Origin: CALDSL01 sp039810245
GTDB lineage: Bacteria; Chloroflexota; Anaerolineae; Anaerolineales; Anaerolineaceae
Length of the DNA stretch: 17,078 nt
Direction: 5' to 3'
Assembly: GCA_039810245.1 (NCBI GenBank)
Contig: JBDHWQ010000039.1
Location: 1 to 17,078 of the forward strand
The position numbers and the translations under genes are program-made. Position 1 is the first letter of the stretch, and the number at the start of each line of letters is the position of its first letter. Shown here one piece after another: positions 1 through 6,489 of this stretch. Under the pieces are notes generated by a model. That model was given only the letters and a program-made list of their open reading frames with translations. It had not been told where the DNA came from and did not search any database.

Positions 1-129
1 CGGCAGGGCTATACCGCCTTCGGGTCAGAGCGCTACAGCCTGGGCGGGGGCCTGCCCACGCGCTACCAGTTCACCGGGCAGCGCGGGTTTCGAGGTTGCC
101 TTTTTCGAACTTTTTCTGCCAGTAGATAG
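1..129 (+). pseudogene. C-terminal remnant of an RHS-repeat core protein, cut by the window edge
   Basis: Frame 1 is open from the window edge to a TAG at 127-129. It contains TAFGSERYSLGGG followed by TRYQFTGQR, the typical signature of the RHS repeat-associated core domain found in large surface or secreted polymorphic toxin-like proteins. In intact family members the TGQR motif is followed by a stretch like LYxYxARxYDPxxGRFxxPD and then a variable tip. Here only about 15 unrelated residues follow before the stop, so the core domain is interrupted. I read this as a degraded or truncated RHS gene. The alternative is a naturally short protein whose body lies outside the window. The family call rests on a short stretch. 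Confidence 0.5.
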
Positions 130-297
130 ATACGCCGGGAGCATTGCGCCATACTCGCAAAATCTTTGCCCTCTTGACAGCCGACCTGGTGGAACGGCCG
201 CCGAAGAACATCCTTTCGGGTGATCCCCGGGGCTTCTCCTGCCGGTATAATGAGCATCAGAAATATTGGTGTGGCGAAAAACGGGTGAGGAGGCGGC
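130..297. other. Intergenic stretch between RHS remnant and folB
   Basis: I see no convincing gene here. A second frame stays open from about 83 to a TGA at 221-223, but its residues resemble no family I know. An isolated TTGACA lies at 174-179 without a -10 at the right distance. The only usable signals are the folB promoter and ribosome binding site at the right end. Confidence 0.4.
246..251 (+). promoter_or_regulatory. -10 element of the folB operon (TATAAT)
   Basis: A perfect TATAAT preceded by GG lies 47 bases before the folB start codon. No recognisable -35 sits 16-18 bases upstream. This matches the other promoters in the window, most of which have a strong -10 and a weak -35. Confidence 0.5.
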
Positions 298-660
298 ATG
301 GACCAGATTTTTATCAGCAACCTGGTTGCGCGGGGCATCATCGGGCTTAATGCGTGGGAGCGAGAAAAACCGCAGGAGATCCTTATGAATATCGTGATCT
401 TTGCCGATCTGCGCAAAGCCGGCCAGAGTGATGCGGTCGAGGATAGCGTCAACTACCGCAGCGTGGCCAAAAAGGTGCTGGCGCACGCGGAAACCGCGCA
501 GCGGCAAACGGTCGAAGCCCTGGCCGCGGACCTGGCGCGGATCTGCCTGGAAGAGCCAGGCGCGCAAAAAGTTCGCATCCGGGTGGAGAAGCCGGGAGCG
601 GTGCGGTTTTCCAGCTCGATTGGGGTAGAGATCGAACGGGCTAAAGAAGACCTGTTATGA
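298..660 (+). CDS. folB: Dihydroneopterin aldolase (FolB)
   Basis: This 120-residue cytoplasmic enzyme should cleave 7,8-dihydroneopterin to 6-hydroxymethyl-7,8-dihydropterin and glycolaldehyde in folate synthesis. The protein matches the family along its length. It has the N-terminal strand and G-I-I-G loop (13-16), the W-E-R-x-K-P-Q segment with E21, the V-N-Y-R motif (51-54), the pterin-anchoring glutamate E73 in V-E-A-L-A, and the catalytic lysine K98 in V-E-K-P. Length is normal for the family. The ATG is preceded by GAGGAGG four bases upstream. The stop overlaps the folK start in ATGA, so the two genes are translationally coupled. Identification is firm. Confidence 0.93.
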   Translation: MDQIFISNLVARGIIGLNAWEREKPQEILMNIVIFADLRKAGQSDAVEDSVNYRSVAKKVLAHAETAQRQTVEALAADLARICLEEPGAQKVRIRVEKPGAVRFSSSIGVEIERAKEDLL

Positions 661-1187
661 AACCGGCGCAGCACCAGGTTTGCCTGCTGTTAGGCTCAAA
701 TATTGCGCCCGACAAGAATCTGCCGCTTTGCACGCGCCTTTTGAGCACCCTTTTAGACGTGACCCGGGTTTCGTCGGTATGGGAATCGCCGGCGGTTGGT
801 TCGGACGGCCCCGACTTCCTCAACGCTGCCTTGCTGGCATACACCGGCCTGGATGCCGCCGCGCTCAAAGAGCAGGTTATCCACCCGTTAGAGGCGCAGT
901 TGGGCCGGGTGCGCACCGTGGACAAGAATTCGCCGCGCACCATCGATATTGACCTGATCCTTTTTGACGGCCAACAGGTTGACGCAATGCTGTGGCAGTA
1001 TGCTTACCGGGCGCTGCCCGTCGCGGAACTCCTGCCAGAGTACCGGTCAGAAACGGGGGCGCTGTTGAAAGATGCGGCTGATATTCTGGCCCGCTCGATG
1101 CGCATCCGGCTCAGAACCGATGTGACGATAGGCCCCGTTCCAGCCGCGCCACGCGAAGCTGAGTGGCCGGATGGGGATGCGCGCTGA
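657..1187 (+). CDS. folK: HPPK, 6-hydroxymethyl-dihydropterin pyrophosphokinase (FolK)
   Basis: This 176-residue protein is expected to transfer pyrophosphate from ATP to 6-hydroxymethyl-7,8-dihydropterin, the step after FolB. It shows the L-G-S-N motif (12-15), a V-W-E-S-P-A-V-G substrate loop (41-48), F-L-N-A-A (54-58) and the catalytic block L-G-R-V-R then S-P-R-T-I-D-I-D-L. R84, R86, R94, D97 and D99 correspond to the ATP- and magnesium-binding residues of the family. The usual P-H-x-x-M-x-x-R-x-F segment near residues 105-120 is not recognisable; W-Q-Y-A-Y-R-A stands in its place, so the active site may be altered. The start overlaps the folB stop (ATGA) and the stop overlaps the next start (TGATG). 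Confidence 0.9.
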   Translation: MKPAQHQVCLLLGSNIAPDKNLPLCTRLLSTLLDVTRVSSVWESPAVGSDGPDFLNAALLAYTGLDAAALKEQVIHPLEAQLGRVRTVDKNSPRTIDIDLILFDGQQVDAMLWQYAYRALPVAELLPEYRSETGALLKDAADILARSMRIRLRTDVTIGPVPAAPREAEWPDGDAR

Positions 1188-2095
1188 TGGCTCGAAAGCC
1201 GGCGGGTGCGCAGCACGTGACGCAAATATTCCCCCAACGCCGGCGGGCGCCGCTGGAGGGCCTGTACCTGACGCAGCGCCTGGCCGCGACGGCAGAAAAA
1301 ATGGGCCGCAGCCTGGTGCTCACCAATTTCATCACCGATCAGAACGGCGTGATCGCCAAAGGGGATGGCGAAGAACATTCCCACGTGCCTGCCGAAATCA
1401 AAAACGGCTCTGACTGGCGGCTGTTTCAGGAACTGCTGGCCCAGGCGGACGTGATGATCAGCTCGTCTTCGTATTTCCGCCGGGTTTCCGCCGGCAACAG
1501 CCGCGCGCAAAACGTGCTTTCGCAGTTCGAGCCGGGCGAGGCGTATGCCGCGTTGGGGGAATGGCGGCTCGCCAACGGTTATGCGCGCAGAAGCCCGGAC
1601 CTGGCCGTGGTGTCGCGCGGGCTTGATTTCCGCATCCCGGAGGGCGTGCTGCGCAGCGACCGTAGAAAGATCATTTTCACGACGAACGCCGCGGCTAACA
1701 GCCCCGAGGCGAGTGCATTCCATGGCGCGGGCGTTTCCGTGATCGCGTGCGGCGAGGACGGCATTGACGCGCGCCGGATGATCGATTGGCTCGGCGCCGA
1801 ACGGGGATATGGCGTCATCATGCTGACTGCCGGGCCGGGCATCCTGCAGCTTTTGCTGCGGGCGCAGCGCCTGGATTATTTCTATGTCACCGAGGCACAG
1901 CGCAGCATTGCGTTGCAAGACCCTTCGACCGGCCGGACGTTGCTGCCCGGCGGCAAAAAGGTTGGGGAGCTGGAATCTTTCCGCCTGGCGCACCAGTTCG
2001 TTCAGGAGGATGTTATCGCCGAAGATGGCATAGCCATGGCGCAGTTCTTCCTGCGCTATGACCATACCGGGAGCGCGGAAGAAGACTTATTGTGA
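1187..2095 (+). CDS. RibD C-terminal-domain / DHFR-fold pyridine-nucleotide reductase
   Basis: This 302-residue protein resembles the RibD_C family, which shares the dihydrofolate reductase fold and reduces pyrimidine or pteridine-like substrates with NADPH. The core runs from about residue 35: L-T-N-F-I-T-D-Q-N-G-V-I-A, matching the family's S-L-D-G-K strand, then A-D-V-M-I-S-S-S-S-Y, and a nucleotide-binding stretch M-L-T-A-G-P-G-I-L about two thirds along. There is no deaminase domain, so it is not a full RibD. I chose the ATG at 1187, in TGATG overlap with folK, over the in-frame GTG at 1163. Its place as third gene after folB and folK suggests a pterin or folate reductase, but the substrate cannot be read from the sequence. 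A riboflavin-pathway reductase is the main alternative. Confidence 0.7.
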   Translation: MARKPAGAQHVTQIFPQRRRAPLEGLYLTQRLAATAEKMGRSLVLTNFITDQNGVIAKGDGEEHSHVPAEIKNGSDWRLFQELLAQADVMISSSSYFRRVSAGNSRAQNVLSQFEPGEAYAALGEWRLANGYARRSPDLAVVSRGLDFRIPEGVLRSDRRKIIFTTNAAANSPEASAFHGAGVSVIACGEDGIDARRMIDWLGAERGYGVIMLTAGPGILQLLLRAQRLDYFYVTEAQRSIALQDPSTGRTLLPGGKKVGELESFRLAHQFVQEDVIAEDGIAMAQFFLRYDHTGSAEEDLL

Positions 2096-3289
2096 TACCG
2101 CCGGCAGCAGGCCTTCCAGCGCCTGCGGCGCATAGGTTTTTCCTTCCGCAATCAGCTTGCGCGCGGGTTCCACCTGGTCCCAGGTGTTCCAGAGCAGCAC
2201 GCCGCGGATGCGGCCATCCTTCAGGTAGTAGATCACGCCCTGGCGGAAGGGATCTTTCCAATCGGCGAGGGTGGTCAGGCGCGGGTCCAGCTCGCCCACG
2301 GCTTCATAACCCAGGTCAAATAGGTCGGAGTAAAAGTAGGGCTGGTGATCGTAGCGCACCTGGCACCCTGCCATATTCAAGCCGGCGGCGCGGCCCATGC
2401 TGTTGGCGTTATCTTCGTGCTCCACGCGCATGGTGCGACCCAGGAAGGGGTTGAAGAAAGAAGCAACGTCGCCGGCGGCGTAGATATCCGGCATGTTGGT
2501 ACGCAGGTAAGCATCCACCAGGATGCCTTTGCCGGCCTGCGCGTCACCCAGGGTAATGCCCGCCGCCTGCGCCAGGGCCGTGTTGGGCTGGATGCCGATG
2601 CCCGCGATGATATGGTCCACCGGGATGGTCTCGCCATCCTTGCTGCGCAAAACAAAGCCCTCTCCCTGGCGGTCGACGGACTGGATCTCCATGCCCGTGT
2701 GAATTTCCACGCCTTTATCCTGATAGTAGCGGGTCACAAATTGCGACACATCTTCCGGGTAGACGCGCGCGCCCAGGCCGGCCTCTGGAAAGGCCATCAC
2801 GACCTTTTCACCGTTGGACGCCAGCGCCGCGGCCATCTCGGAGCCAATAAAACCACCGCCGATAATGCCAATGCGCGCGCCTTTGCCCATCCAGCTGCGG
2901 ACGGTATGGTAATCATCCAGCGTGCGGAAGTAGACGGTTTCCGGCGGGGTAAACGGAAGCAATCGCGGGGTTCCGCCGGTGGCAAGCAGCAGCTTGCCGT
3001 ACCGGTACGTATTCCCGGCATCGTCCTGCACCTGTTTGGCCCCGGGATCGAGCGCGGTCACCTGGCGGTCCAGAATGAATTCGACCGCATCGCCCGGGAT
3101 TTTGCTCCAGATGCTGTCCTCTGGCTTTCCCTGCCACAGTTTTTTGGTCAGCGGCGGGCGGTTGTACGGCCGGTGATGCTCGCTGCTGATGACGCCAATG
3201 CTTCCGGTCGCATCCACCTCGCGGATCGCTTTTACGGCGGCCGCGGCGGTCATTCCGCCGCCGATCACCAGGTAATCATAACCAGCCAT
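2087..3289 (-). CDS. AIF-like FAD-dependent NAD(P)H oxidoreductase
   Basis: This 400-residue flavoprotein has the two-dinucleotide-fold layout of ferredoxin and monodehydroascorbate reductases. An FAD-binding V-I-G-G-G-M-T starts at residue 8, an NAD(P)H-binding I-G-I-I-G-G-G-F-I-G-S-E lies at 140-151, and the second FAD motif N-M-P-D-I-Y-A-A-G-D is at 265-274. The C-terminal third resembles apoptosis-inducing factor: R-V-E-H-E-D-N-A (288-295), Y-S-D-L-F-D-L-G-Y-E-A-V-G (320-332) and G-V-I-Y-Y-L-K-D with G-V-L-L-W-N (351-368). No C-x4-C redox disulfide is visible, so it is not a thioredoxin or lipoamide type. The start is the ATG at 3289, seven codons-worth of sequence inside a GGAGG-led context with five bases spacing; the TTG twelve bases further upstream overlaps that GGAGG. 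It lies 35 bases after folE on the same strand, and its 3' end overlaps the opposing reductase gene by 9 bases. Confidence 0.85.
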   Translation of the reverse strand: MAGYDYLVIGGGMTAAAAVKAIREVDATGSIGVISSEHHRPYNRPPLTKKLWQGKPEDSIWSKIPGDAVEFILDRQVTALDPGAKQVQDDAGNTYRYGKLLLATGGTPRLLPFTPPETVYFRTLDDYHTVRSWMGKGARIGIIGGGFIGSEMAAALASNGEKVVMAFPEAGLGARVYPEDVSQFVTRYYQDKGVEIHTGMEIQSVDRQGEGFVLRSKDGETIPVDHIIAGIGIQPNTALAQAAGITLGDAQAGKGILVDAYLRTNMPDIYAAGDVASFFNPFLGRTMRVEHEDNANSMGRAAGLNMAGCQVRYDHQPYFYSDLFDLGYEAVGELDPRLTTLADWKDPFRQGVIYYLKDGRIRGVLLWNTWDQVEPARKLIAEGKTYAPQALEGLLPAVSQ

Positions 3290-3324
3290 TTCAACCTCCA
3301 AATTTGATCCTGAAACCAGTAAGA

Positions 3325-3996
3325 CTAAAACAACTCGGCATCGCTCGCGGAGCCGGTGGAGCGGGCCGGGATTTGCAATTGCGCGAAGAAGTCCTGGCGC
3401 AGCCGGTCATCCGCGTGGAAAGCGCCCAGCATGCTGGTGGTGACCATGCGCGTGTCGCTCTTCTTGACCCCGCGCATCATCGCGCACATATGCGCGCCTT
3501 CGACCATCACCGCCACACCTTTGGGATGCAGGATATCTTGCAGCGTGTCAGCGATCTGCTGCGTGAGGCGTTCCTGCACCTGCAAGCGGCGGGCAAACAT
3601 CTCCACCAGGCGAGGGATTTTTGAAAGGCCAATAATCCTGCCATCCGGGATATAAGCAACGTGCGCCAGCCCGTAAAACGGCAGCATGTGGTGCTCGCAC
3701 AGGCTGTAAAACTTTATGTCGCGCACCAGCACCATGTCCTGGTATTCAGTTTCAAAAATCGCCTCGTTCACCAGGCTGGGGAGATCCGTCTGGTAGCCGG
3801 ACAGGATTTCTTGATACATGCGCGCCACCCGCTCGGGCGTGCGCTGCAAGCCCTCGCGGCCCGGGTCTTCGCCCAGGTTGAGTAACAGGTCGTGCACCAG
3901 CGGGGCAATGGCTTCTGTTGGGGTAGAAACCGGGAGATCAACCGGGCGGTTGGTGGGCGATGTTTCAAACAGTTTGATGGATTGGGTCGTTTCCAT
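3325..3996 (-). CDS. folE: GTP cyclohydrolase I (FolE, type IA)
   Basis: This 223-residue enzyme converts GTP to 7,8-dihydroneopterin triphosphate, the entry step to folate and other pterins. The zinc site is complete: C100 and H103 in L-C-E-H-H-M-L-P-F, and C171 in E-G-A-H-M-C. H102 and H169 match the catalytic histidines. The allosteric and substrate segment I-I-G-L-S-K-I-P-R-L-V (121-131) is also present. The first 25 or so residues form a variable N-terminal arm, and overall length is usual. AAGGAGC lies seven bases before the ATG. The gene sits between the TrmB-type regulator (65 bases upstream) and the AIF-like reductase (35 bases downstream). It supplies the substrate chain for the opposing folB-folK operon. 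Confidence 0.95.
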   Translation of the reverse strand: METTQSIKLFETSPTNRPVDLPVSTPTEAIAPLVHDLLLNLGEDPGREGLQRTPERVARMYQEILSGYQTDLPSLVNEAIFETEYQDMVLVRDIKFYSLCEHHMLPFYGLAHVAYIPDGRIIGLSKIPRLVEMFARRLQVQERLTQQIADTLQDILHPKGVAVMVEGAHMCAMMRGVKKSDTRMVTTSMLGAFHADDRLRQDFFAQLQIPARSTGSASDAELF

Positions 3997-4009
3997 TGCA
4001 AATGCTCCT

Positions 4010-4048
4010 TAACGATAAACGGATGATGATGTGATACCAGTATCGTTA
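4010..4048. promoter_or_regulatory. Inverted repeats ahead of folE, operator candidate
   Basis: The 65-base gap between the regulator gene and folE holds two nested dyads. TAACGATA (4010-4017) pairs with TATCGTTA (4041-4048) across 23 bases. GATAC-CA-GTATC lies at 4033-4044. No clear promoter accompanies them. They could be a regulator binding site or an RNA hairpin that modulates folE translation, since the proximal arm touches the folE ribosome binding site. Function is inferred. Confidence 0.4.
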
Positions 4049-4061
4049 TTCGTGCAAGCGG

Positions 4062-4940
4062 CTACGCCGCGCGTTCGTTCACGTGCAGCCTGTGCTGCAT
4101 CACTTCCAGCCACAGCCCCTGGTCGTGGAACGGGCGTAGCTGGTTGAGGGCAGCGATGCTTTGCGGATCCAGCTCGGAAAGCAGCCGGGTCCCGAAATGG
4201 GTGATCAGGTTGGCCAGCGCGATACTGTTTTGGATGTAACTCCCCGTCAGATGGACGAGCATGGGCTGGCGGGTACGCACCGCGGAACTGTCACCGGGTG
4301 GCATTTCCCGTTCCCGGGAGGGCTGTATTTCCCCCGCGAGCAGCTCGTTCTGATCGGAAACAATCACCAGCCAGCGGGTGTTATCTTCGGGGGCCAGGGC
4401 ATAGCGGTACACAGCGCCGCGGCAGGCGGGGCAGGGATCCGGGCAGCCGCGCAGGCACAGCGTGGTGATCTGAACGCCGCGCTCCTGCGCCAAACGGACC
4501 GGCTCAGCCAGCGCCACCGCCTCATGCGGCCACAGGCTTAGCAGCAAGTGCTGTTGCGTGCGCTCGATCAGCGCCCGTGCCTGGTCGAGCAGCTCCGGGT
4601 ATCCGCGGATGTTGAGCACGGCTTCCATCTGTGCAGGGGAAGCGATCTGTTGCAGGCTGGCGGAGGCCGCTTCTAACGTCTTCTGGTAGCGCCAGCTCAG
4701 TTTGGCGATCAGCTCGTCAGATGAAACTGGGGTATAACGGTTGCCCTCGGGCATGGTGAGGCGCATCACGGCGCCGGCATCTTCCAGCTTTTGCAAGACG
4801 GTGTAGATATTGGCGCGTGGAATCCCAGAAGCTCTTGCCAGCTCATAGCCGTTGAGGGGGTTTTCCCGCAGCAAGGTTACATAGGCCTGCGCTTCGTACT
4901 GGCTGAACCCTAACTGCTGTAACTGCTCGATCACTTCCAT
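4062..4940 (-). CDS. TrmB-family transcriptional regulator with a Cys cluster
   Basis: This 292-residue DNA-binding protein has the TrmB layout. An N-terminal winged helix (about 1-75) contains L-G-F-S-Q-Y-E-A-Q-A-Y and the recognition-helix region G-I-P-R-A-N-I-Y-T-V-L-Q-K-L. A short coiled linker follows (80-105), then a PLD-like effector-binding domain (about 106-290) that includes H-L-L-L-S-L-W-P-H-E. Archaeal relatives sense sugars, but the ligand here is unknown. Four cysteines, C162, C166, C170 and C173, are packed in a 12-residue stretch and could bind a metal or respond to redox state. AAGGAG precedes the ATG. The gene has a strong promoter with a palindrome at the start site, so it probably represses itself and perhaps folE and the oxidoreductase downstream. 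Confidence 0.8.
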   Translation of the reverse strand: MEVIEQLQQLGFSQYEAQAYVTLLRENPLNGYELARASGIPRANIYTVLQKLEDAGAVMRLTMPEGNRYTPVSSDELIAKLSWRYQKTLEAASASLQQIASPAQMEAVLNIRGYPELLDQARALIERTQQHLLLSLWPHEAVALAEPVRLAQERGVQITTLCLRGCPDPCPACRGAVYRYALAPEDNTRWLVIVSDQNELLAGEIQPSREREMPPGDSSAVRTRQPMLVHLTGSYIQNSIALANLITHFGTRLLSELDPQSIAALNQLRPFHDQGLWLEVMQHRLHVNERAA

Positions 4941-4952
4941 TTGCGCTCCTTA

Positions 4953-4972
4953 GTAGTTGTAATAACAACTAC
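4953..4972. promoter_or_regulatory. Palindromic operator of the TrmB-type regulator
   Basis: GTAGTTGT and ACAACTAC form a perfect 8-base inverted repeat around AATA. It lies just past the -10 of the regulator's own promoter, across the expected transcription start and ahead of the ribosome binding site. This is the classic position for autorepression. That the protein binds here is inferred. Confidence 0.65.
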
Positions 4973-4976
4973 GTAT

Positions 4977-5005
4977 ACTATACTCATCCTGTCGCTGTTT
5001 GTCAA
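4977..5005 (-). promoter_or_regulatory. Near-consensus sigma-70 promoter of the trmB-like-folE-oxidoreductase operon
   Basis: On the minus strand TTGACA (5000-5005) and TATAGT (4977-4982) are separated by exactly 17 bases. The -35 is perfect and the -10 matches five of six. It is one of the two strongest promoters in the window and overlaps the control region of the palindrome at 4953-4972. Confidence 0.75.
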
Positions 5006-5141
5006 GCAAAGGATGCGAAACATGATACAAAAATCGTAATCAGCGAACCGGGTGCGTGATTTTCCATAAGGCAACTTACCCAACCACAAGATAGCCTTGC
5101 ACCGCTGGCGCATTTTCCACCTCAGGCTTTGGTCTCTCCGG

Positions 5142-5147
5142 TACAAT
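5142..5147 (+). promoter_or_regulatory. Probable -10 of the osmC-like gene (TACAAT)
   Basis: GG-TACAAT lies 75 bases before the OsmC-like start, with no clear -35. It resembles the other isolated -10 elements in the window. Confidence 0.35.
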
Positions 5148-5221
5148 AGAGCCAGCGCGCCGGATGGGCCTACCGGCCGGCGCAGCTTATCAATACTGGT
5201 AATCGACGAGGAGAATGCCGG

Positions 5222-5641
5222 ATGAAAATCAGCGCCAGGGTTCATAACAGCGCCGGGCGGCACACTGCCACGGTGCGCACCAACGATACTACGCAGGCGG
5301 TTTCGATTTCCGCCAAGTCCACCGGGCTGGGCTCCAGCGTCAACGGCGGGGAGCTGCTGTTCCTGGCGCTGGCCACCTGCTACTGCAACGATATTTACCG
5401 CGAGGCGGCCAAAATGGGCATTGCCGTGCAGCGCGTGGTGGTAGAAGTGGAAGGCGAGTTTGGCGGCCCGGGCGAGCCGGGCCGCAATATCACCTATCGC
5501 GCCAGGGTCGCCGCGCCGGCGGCCAGCCGCGAGCAGATCCAGCAGTTATTGGAGCACACCGACCGGGTGGCCGAAATCCACAACACCTTGCGGGTTGGCA
5601 CGCCGGTGACCTTTATGGGCTTTGAGGTTATTTCCGCTTAA
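5222..5641 (+). CDS. OsmC/Ohr-family protein, atypical active site
   Basis: This 139-residue protein has the OsmC layout. N-terminal strands lead to G-G-E-L-L-F-L-A-L-A-T-C (42-53), the start of the central helix that carries the peroxidatic cysteine, followed by beta strands and the second helix region E-H-T-D-R-V-A-E-I-H-N-T-L (111-123). OsmC and Ohr proteins reduce organic or inorganic peroxides with two cysteines. Here C53 (with a nearby C55) is present, but the second-helix cysteine is replaced, with H120 at about that place. It may be a one-cysteine peroxidase, or a family member with another role, such as the small OsmC-like proteins of unknown function. GAGGAG lies eight bases before the ATG. 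It is divergent from the TrmB-type regulator. Confidence 0.8.
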   Translation: MKISARVHNSAGRHTATVRTNDTTQAVSISAKSTGLGSSVNGGELLFLALATCYCNDIYREAAKMGIAVQRVVVEVEGEFGGPGEPGRNITYRARVAAPAASREQIQQLLEHTDRVAEIHNTLRVGTPVTFMGFEVISA

Positions 5642-5650
5642 GCCGGCTTA
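5639..5650. other. 12-base palindrome forming both convergent stop codons
   Basis: TAAGCCGGCTTA is a perfect palindrome. Its first three bases are the TAA of the OsmC-like gene and its last three are the TAA of the minus-strand M55 gene. There is no T-tract, so it is not a usual intrinsic terminator, and no other terminator is visible between these convergent genes. Confidence 0.7.
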
Positions 5651-6466
5651 TCCCTTGCCCAGCGTGGCGAGCACGCGGAAGGCGCGGTAGGCGGCGGGCA
5701 TATCCGCGGCCTGCATTTCCACCGCGCGGCCGTCCACCCGCGTTGCGCCTGGCACGCGCCCCGCGCCATCCGCCTGGGCGGCGTTGGCGAACTCCACCCG
5801 CACCGTCACCGGGGCGGGCGTCTCCAGCGGCCGCGGCCCCTGGCCGGCGGCAAAGGCCTGCACTGCCTCGCGCGCAGCGGCCTGGATGGCGGCGTGACTC
5901 TGCTCGGGCGGCAGGCATTCGGCCGCGTAGCGGCTGCTGGCGGTCTTGACCACCACCTCGCGCACATCCGTCACCCATTTGGTCGCTTCGGCGCACGCCG
6001 CGCGGTCGCCGCTGATCATCAGCAGCGGCGCGCCAAACGCACCCGCCACCGAGGCGTTCACCCCAATCTCGCCGGTGGGGCGGCCGTTGAGCCACACGTT
6101 GGTGATCTGGTCGGTCCAGGTGTGGCACAGGATGGCATCCGGCGTGCCGGCGCGCGCGTGGTAGCCCACGAACAGCAGCGCATCGGCGTTCTGCACGCCT
6201 TCCACCATCGAGAAGGCTGAAGGCGAGCCGCTGTTGAGCCGCGCGCGGCCGTCCAGCTCTTCAATGAGGATGTTGCTGCCGTTGTGGTGGCCGTCGGTGA
6301 CGGTCACCGCGTCCGCGCCGCCTTCAAACGCGCCGCGCACCGCGGCGTTGACGTCGGCGGTCATCAGGCGTCGGAAGCGCGCATACTCGGCGTGCGACGG
6401 CGTCACCTGGTCCCAGTTGACCACCCCGGTGATGCCTTCCATATCTACGGCGATTAAAATGTGCAT
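5648..6466 (-). CDS. M55 family D-aminopeptidase (DppA-like)
   Basis: This 272-residue zinc peptidase is related to Bacillus DppA, which releases D-amino acids from short D-amino-acid peptides such as D-Ala-D-Ala. All known metal ligands line up: D8 and E10 in A-V-D-M-E-G, H60 in V-T-D-G-H-H-N-G, H103 in G-Y-H-A, and E133 in G-E-I-G. H115 in C-H-T-W matches the catalytic region. Length is normal. Two ATGs are adjacent; I chose the inner one (6466) because GGAG is then six bases away rather than three. The open frame continues upstream into a dispersed repeat and is not taken as coding. It lies downstream of pyrH on the same strand and may use the peptidoglycan-derived dipeptide pool. Confidence 0.87.
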   Translation of the reverse strand: MHILIAVDMEGITGVVNWDQVTPSHAEYARFRRLMTADVNAAVRGAFEGGADAVTVTDGHHNGSNILIEELDGRARLNSGSPSAFSMVEGVQNADALLFVGYHARAGTPDAILCHTWTDQITNVWLNGRPTGEIGVNASVAGAFGAPLLMISGDRAACAEATKWVTDVREVVVKTASSRYAAECLPPEQSHAAIQAAAREAVQAFAAGQGPRPLETPAPVTVRVEFANAAQADGAGRVPGATRVDGRAVEMQAADMPAAYRAFRVLATLGKG

Positions 6467-6489
6467 CATGTGCTCCAGAAAAAGAAGGA

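Noticed and set aside
174..179. TTGACA as a -35 for folB
   Set aside because: It is 66 bases from the TATAAT, far too distant, and nothing like a -10 lies at the proper spacing.
1004..2065. Long 353-residue minus-strand open frame
   Set aside because: It is antisense to the end of folK and nearly all of the reductase gene, resembles no family, and its composition (His, Arg, Gln and Ala rich) is typical of a shadow frame in GC-rich DNA.
2345..3307. 320-residue plus-strand open frame
   Set aside because: It is antisense to the AIF-like oxidoreductase, whose motifs are clear; the plus frame has no recognisable domain.
4931..5263. 110-residue minus-strand frame upstream of the regulator
   Set aside because: It crosses the promoter and operator of the regulator operon and runs antisense to the OsmC-like start region; no domain is recognisable.
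5628..6128. 166-residue minus-strand frame rich in Arg and Gly
   Set aside because: It overlaps the M55 peptidase in another frame; the peptidase has every catalytic residue.
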